From positions 90,585,383-90,649,382 of the forward strand of contig CM023532.1 of the NCBI GenBank assembly GCA_013350335.1: a stretch of 64,000 nucleotides of DNA, in the 5' to 3' direction. The translations under genes and the position numbers were made by a program. The DNA comes from Chimonanthus salicifolius (Eukaryota; Streptophyta; Magnoliopsida; Laurales; Calycanthaceae). The notes below the pieces were generated by a model that made no database searches, was not told where the DNA came from, and saw nothing but the letters and a program-made list of their open reading frames with translations. How positions within the stretch are numbered: the stretch's first letter is position 1; each line of letters begins with the position of its first letter. Below, in pieces: positions 58,560-64,000 of the stretch.

Positions 58560-61500
58560 TGTAAGGCCCGCCCCTTTTCACCGTAAAATCAGAGTACTTT
58601 TTTTTTTTTAAATAAAAGTGACAAAGGGCGCGGACGTCACGACGCGAGTTAAGTTCCGAGCTTCTAAAGCCCGGCCCTTAACTGGCCAACCCTACGCGTG
58701 CGTGGAACATAAGTCCACGAGTACGGTTCACGCGTAGCAAGTAAGCTCACGGAACATAATAATAAATGCGGATGATCATAGAACTATCCTACCAGTTCTT
58801 CAGATAGCAGGGAAGAAATACCCAATTAATTACGAAAATGCCATTATACTGTATTATCCACAATAATACCTAAACATAGCAAACTACCTAAATTATTACA
58901 TTTCCGACAAGTTAACTATACAAATACATCTTTTCCAAAATGAAGTAAAACAAATTAATTAATCCGCCTCCCCAAGCTCCTAAGCTTGGCTTCCGTCTCG
59001 CCCTTCCGGTCCGCCATCTCCTGCATCGTCAGCTAGGGTAGAAGTAGGGCGTTAGAACAACGCGCCCAGTAGGATTCCGAGTAGGGCTAGCACATGGGTT
59101 AGTAATAACCACATACAGATAATAACACAGTGAAAACTATAAACCACCATATACTGAAATATAAGTAAATGATATGCCATGGGTGTCAATGTTATGAATC
59201 CCACCCATCATTCCTGCCATATACTGTCATATCCCTCTTGACGGAAAAACCTCGTCAAGATATGTCCAACCGCAAAATATCCCCCTTGACGGCAAAGCCT
59301 TGTCAAGGTGTCCCCATGCCTGTTCTCGGTCGCCCCGACGGAGCATGGACTCCGGTTTGTTTTTTTTTTTTTTTTTTTCCGCCCATGCCATGCATGAGAT
59401 GTAATGCATTATGCTATGTACTATTTATAACTCATAACCTTAAGATATCATACATAGCCTTAATTTATAATGCATAACCTTAATCATAGTTCATAGCCAT
59501 TAAATAAAATCCATCTTAAACATAGCATCCATATTGTAAAAACCCATCATAAGATAAATACTAATCAATAAAATATGACAAAAATACCATCACACATCCA
59601 TGGCTTACAAATAGGTAGGAATCCTACCGAATACCGACTCGCGTCCTTTTTCGGCTTCGTCCGATAATCCGGCTACCGACACGCGTACCGTTCGTGATAT
59701 CCAATACCCTATTACATACACATAATCAGTCCACATTTTAACTATTTCTAGGTCCATTCACATTTCCAAGTCCATATGAAAATCAGTCACTATTTAGGTT
59801 TTGCGGGTCCCATTTAATCCATTATATATTTTTAAGTACATGAGTCTAAAATCAGCCTCCTAGGCTTTATTTAACCATACATAAACTTATCACTTAGTGC
59901 CTCTAAATACATGGTCCTCTCCCATGGAGTTCTTCATTTTGGCCATTAATTACGGTTTTGCCACTACCTCTTCTCCATGGTTAATCAACCACTCACCCTT
60001 GCCTAACTAAGTTCATAATTGATTATAAACTTGGATACCTAACTTAGGTCCATTAATGATCCATTCAATTATGTCACATGACCATTAAGATTAGCCATTT
60101 AATTAATCTAACCTTATTCATTTAAACAAATCCAAAACCCCATACTTAACCCTTTAAATGGTTCACCAATGGGCCATGGGTTCAAAATACCCAATTCATC
60201 AATTTTTCCCATTTTGTTTTCTTTGGCCTACTTATACATTTGAACCCATCACAAGCCCTTCCATGAAGGGGCTTAACTTATACATTTCAATCATCATCCT
60301 TTATCACACTTTAAATCCATTTACAATCATCATCAAACCATCATAAAACCATCATTTTCCCCATTTTTTGTACTCATTTAAACTACCATTACACCACCAT
60401 AGGGTTCGGCCATTCACCATGGCCGAACCCATGGTTCATGATCCAATAATTTTAACCTTAAACACTCCATTATAATTTCCTCAATTGCCTACATTTAATC
60501 ATTTTAAAACCCTAAAATCATTAACCACCCTCATTGTCTCCCATTCTTATAAACCCTAATAATTAACCCAATCATCTACCATGGGTTCATCCCCCTCTAC
60601 CATTTTTACAAAACCTAACAAAATACTCCATCATCTACCATTGTTAAGGCCATGAACATCATGCACTTCTCCCATGCATTTTTTTTTTTTTATTTATTTA
60701 CCATCCCTTTAAAACAATTTACCAACATTTAATCATTAAACCCTAAAACCATAAACATTCTCCATGCTTCCATTTTTACATAATTAAATTACACAATGTC
60801 CTCCATACCTTAAAACCCTAAGAAAATCACACATTACCTTCCAATTCCACATAATTCCATGCTTAATAACTTAATTACATTACATTCCTTAATCCATTTA
60901 TTTTTTTCCTTAAACTAACCCTAATTTACCCATTAGGGTTTTGTCCACTTTCCATCCTTCAAATTGATGGATTTTAAATCCATGGCATAAAATCAATAGG
61001 CCACCATTAAATTTACAAAATAAATCCCAAATCTTAAACCCTAAAAATCCAAAATTTCTTGTTTAAGAAATACTCACAATCCGTCGTCTCCTCCGATTTC
61101 CGCCGCTCCCGTCGGCTTCCTTAGCCTCCTTTCTCCTTCCTTTTAATCTTTGGTAGGTCAAGATGCTTGATCAATGGTGGAAACCTCCAAGCTTAGAATT
61201 GGCCAAGGTAGGGTTTACTTGAGAGAGGGAAAAGGATGGAGATGGTAAAAATGTCTCAAGATCTTTACCTTGAGATGGTGGTCCAACCTTTTCTTCCTCT
61301 CCTTGAGCTCTTCTCTTTTCTTTCTTAATTTTCTTCTCCTCTTTTCCTTGCTAGTGTGGGACGGCAATGGAAGAATGGGAGAGATGGAGAGTGAGTTGAG
61401 GGTAAAATGAAAAGGATAAGGTGTAAACCCATCTTTATCTCTTTGGTTATTTAACCTTCACTTTACATTAACTCTCTCCACCCACCCACAAGATATTTAT

Positions 61501-62137
61501 ATTGCTTTATGGCTTATGACTCCACCCCCCCCTAAGTCCCAACGTGTTTTATTTTTTGAGTTTGGGATGAGGTGATTTGGTTTTCACCTTTTGACCCCAC
61601 TTTGACCACCTCATTTGGATAATTTTAATAATTTAATATTTAGATATTTTGGTTACTTTAATTCTTATTTACTTAAATTACCTTATACATCCACCCATGG
61701 TTGACTAATTCAACCATGGTGGTCGGCCCCACCAAACCTTGGCCCACATGCCACCTCACTTGATGAGGTGGAGGTGGGTCCCACTTGGCCACACCACCAT
61801 TGTTTAATTCCAAATTACTTAGGGTGATTGAATTTCATTAAGCCCACTCTAAATGGATCACCATTGGGCCCATGGCCCAATTACATTTCCCACTAGCCCA
61901 TTTACCTTAGAGCTTAACCATCTTGACCCATTGGGTCCCAAATGGGTATTTGACCCAATTTGACCATTCTTGACCCATTTAAATAAATTTAAATCCAAAC
62001 CATAGTCTATTGGGCCACACTTGGGCCTTTATCCAATTTTGGCCCATTTACCATTTTCTCCACCAATTTTCTAATTTCCATCATTAAAATAATTAATATT
62101 CACATTTATATTAATTCCCAAATTCCGAGACCTTACA
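58560..62137 (-). mobile_element. Solo LTR (type C) with TGGCC duplication
   Basis: This 3578-bp LTR runs from TGTAAGGCCCGCC to GACCTTACA, flanked by TGGCC on both sides (58555-58559 and 62138-62142). It is the second copy of the 854-4663 LTR: about 1.6 kb (59597-61235) is nearly identical to 2108-3747, while blocks on either side are clearly diverged. Repeats in 59225-59345 are shorter than in the first copy. It has one TTCGGCC hairpin (60403-60429) and no coding region. Confidence 0.93.
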
Positions 62138-64000
62138 TGGCCGAACATCACCAACTTAGGATTTAACTTCCTACTTTATTTAATCAACTCTTAAACACTT
62201 AACCCTTTTAAACATGTCTTGTTAAGGTCCATACAGCCATACACATGATTATTCCACCTTTGATCAATAATCACTCTTTCCCATAATTTCAATCACAAAG
62301 TCGGCTACACAATAGGGTTACCAAAGACCCTTAGTGGGGTTCGGCCATACACATGGCCGATCCTCACCAATCTGGTTTTTGTCTCCACTTTCCATCTTAT
62401 AACATGGTTGGTCAACTTAGTATTAAATCCACAACTCAAACTAGGTAATTCTTAGATCAAAAACATGAAACAAATCATAGTTTCCAATAGGATTCAATCC
62501 AACCATGGCATCCAAAAGCAGTCCATGGGGTTCTCTTGGTTCAACTAGTCCATGATTTACCCCTGATTTGAATCCATAACTTAACCCTAAAAAAAATGAC
62601 ATGGTTCAGCCCTATGTTGGCCAACCAATAACAGCAAGTTAAACTTCCATAAATCACCTCAAACACCATATTTTATATGGTTTAAAACTCACCAACATCA
62701 TCAAAACTAACATGGGGTTCGGCCATCCAAAGTGGCCGAACCCTATGTCCATGTCTTGGTCCTTATGTATATGTTTTAAATCCTCATTTAGACAAGTATT
62801 AATCAGTATATTACTACTGCATTTTTACCTCTCAAAACCATAGAAATAAGTTAATCACTTTGTCCGAATGAGCACAACATTTCATGGGATTCGGCCATCC
62901 AAGATGGACGATCCAAATGGTCCATAATATCAATTTAAATCTACTGTTTAAACCCATATTAACTTCAGTCTTCTTGTCATTCAGATCCATGTTTATCATC
63001 CCTTCTATAACATGTATTTGATTCTTAAATAAAAACCCAAAACAGTCCACCAAAGTTCTATGGTTTCCATGTTTCAAACACCTTAAAACCAACCATCATT
63101 TGCATGGGGTTCGGCCCTCCATGGTGGCCGAACCCAATGGTTATTTTTACCATTTTAAATCCTTCATTTACCATGATTAAACATTGGTGTATTCGGCCAT
63201 GACCATGGCCCAATACATACCTCACTTGTTTCATGTTATTAAACCAAAATAACACATGGATACTTACCAAATTTTCCAAACTTCCTTCTTGCCTTTGATC
63301 CTTGGTTTCTCCCTTTTATTTCTTCTTTCTTTCCTTAATTCCTTGCTGGTTTATACTTGACTAACTGGTGACAAAAACCTCTGCTGTTCAGCCAAGAAAA
63401 CGAATTGGAGAGAGGGAGAGAGAGATGGGAATTCTTGGATTCCTTGGTGTGAAAAACGGCCATGTATGGTAAGGTTTTTCTTTTATAGTTTCAGCCCCCC
63501 AACTCCCATTCATCCTCCCTCATTAATGTTGTTAAAAATGATGGGGCAAAGGGTATTAACCAAGACACCTCTTGGTGCCAAATGTTGCACCCCTTGGTGC
63601 CAAACATTGTATCACATGGGAAATGAACCAATGCAACCCTTCACGAAAAGGTGCCACCCAACCTTGGTGTCTTTTGGCTTTGCCAAAGCACCCTTTCATA
63701 CCAACGGCTGAGATTGATTCTGATTAATTGTTGTGTGAGATTACAAATCATTTCCATCTCCTCTTGACTCACCTAACTCGGAATATTTTTATTCTAAACC
63801 AACTCATCCAACTCATCACTTTTAATGCACTAAGTTTGAGTCAACTCATTTCTTAAATCCAACTCATTTCAAATCAACCCAACTCAAGCTGAATTAACTC
63901 ACACTTGAGTTCAATTGAGGGCCCACACGGTCATCCGTGGTCAAACTGGTCAACCCGACCCGTTGGGTCCCCCCTTTAGCTCCTTGACCCGTTTTTGACT

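Larger units (their letters stand above)
57377..64000 (-). mobile_element. Type B LTR, minus strand, interrupted and running off the window
   Basis: The left end TGTAACACCCCGCCC is the complemented 3' end of the LTR at 8274-11864. It holds the perfect stem TTCAGACT/AGTCTGAA (57472-57492), the GGGCGTTAGATCAACGCGCCC block (57839-57859), three 78-bp tandem units, and TTCGGCC hairpins between 62338 and 63205. A type C LTR interrupts it at 58560-62137. The window end matches position 8796 of the plus copy, so about 0.5 kb of LTR should remain outside. Confidence 0.88.

Overview
The window is nuclear DNA from a large-genome flowering plant. It is AT-rich and gene-poor, and it is dominated by LTR retrotransposons of both Ty3/gypsy and Ty1/copia type, many nested inside one another. 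Recognisable LTR-bounded sequence covers about 40 kb of the 64 kb. No bacterial-style operons, rRNA or tRNA genes, or CRISPR arrays were seen. The only credible host gene is a small secreted cysteine-rich peptide gene on the minus strand (29242-29478).

Layout. 1-8184: right-hand end of a Tekay/Del-like gypsy element (integrase, chromodomain-like tail, 3' LTR), with its last pol codons split by a 3.8-kb solo LTR. 8185-16696: minus-strand SIRE/Maximus-like copia 5' end, with a 3.6-kb solo LTR in its leader and a 2.7-kb TAT/Athila-like LTR inside its own LTR. 16697-23870: decayed flank, then a plus-strand copia gag-pol pseudogene with a 3' LTR. 24000-29200: AT-rich spacer with one unassigned ORF and one Mutator-type MITE. 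29242-29557: the host gene. 29868-33236: solo LTR. 33242-33909: long foldback element. 34240-40750: copia LTR debris, a complete non-autonomous LTR element with matching LTRs but no coding capacity, and a gypsy reverse transcriptase relic. 40791-51351: rearranged SIRE-like LTRs and a gutted TAT/Athila-like element holding a 3.4-kb solo LTR. 51352-56361: another long LTR with its primer-binding site, microsatellites, and the LTR and pol end of a minus-strand gypsy element. 56362-64000: LTR inside LTR inside LTR.

The most interesting signal is in the long LTRs. Four solo LTRs have perfect 5-bp target duplications (GATCC, GGGCT, TTACT, TGGCC) and a fifth has a near match. Nearly all the long LTRs carry stem-loops, both dispersed (GGTTCGGCCAT...ATGGCCGAACC) and in tandem units of about 48, 70, 78 or 93 bp. 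Several stems show paired compensatory changes between copies. This suggests structured LTR transcripts or a palindrome-driven DNA process. It is inferred from reading the sequence and has not been tested.
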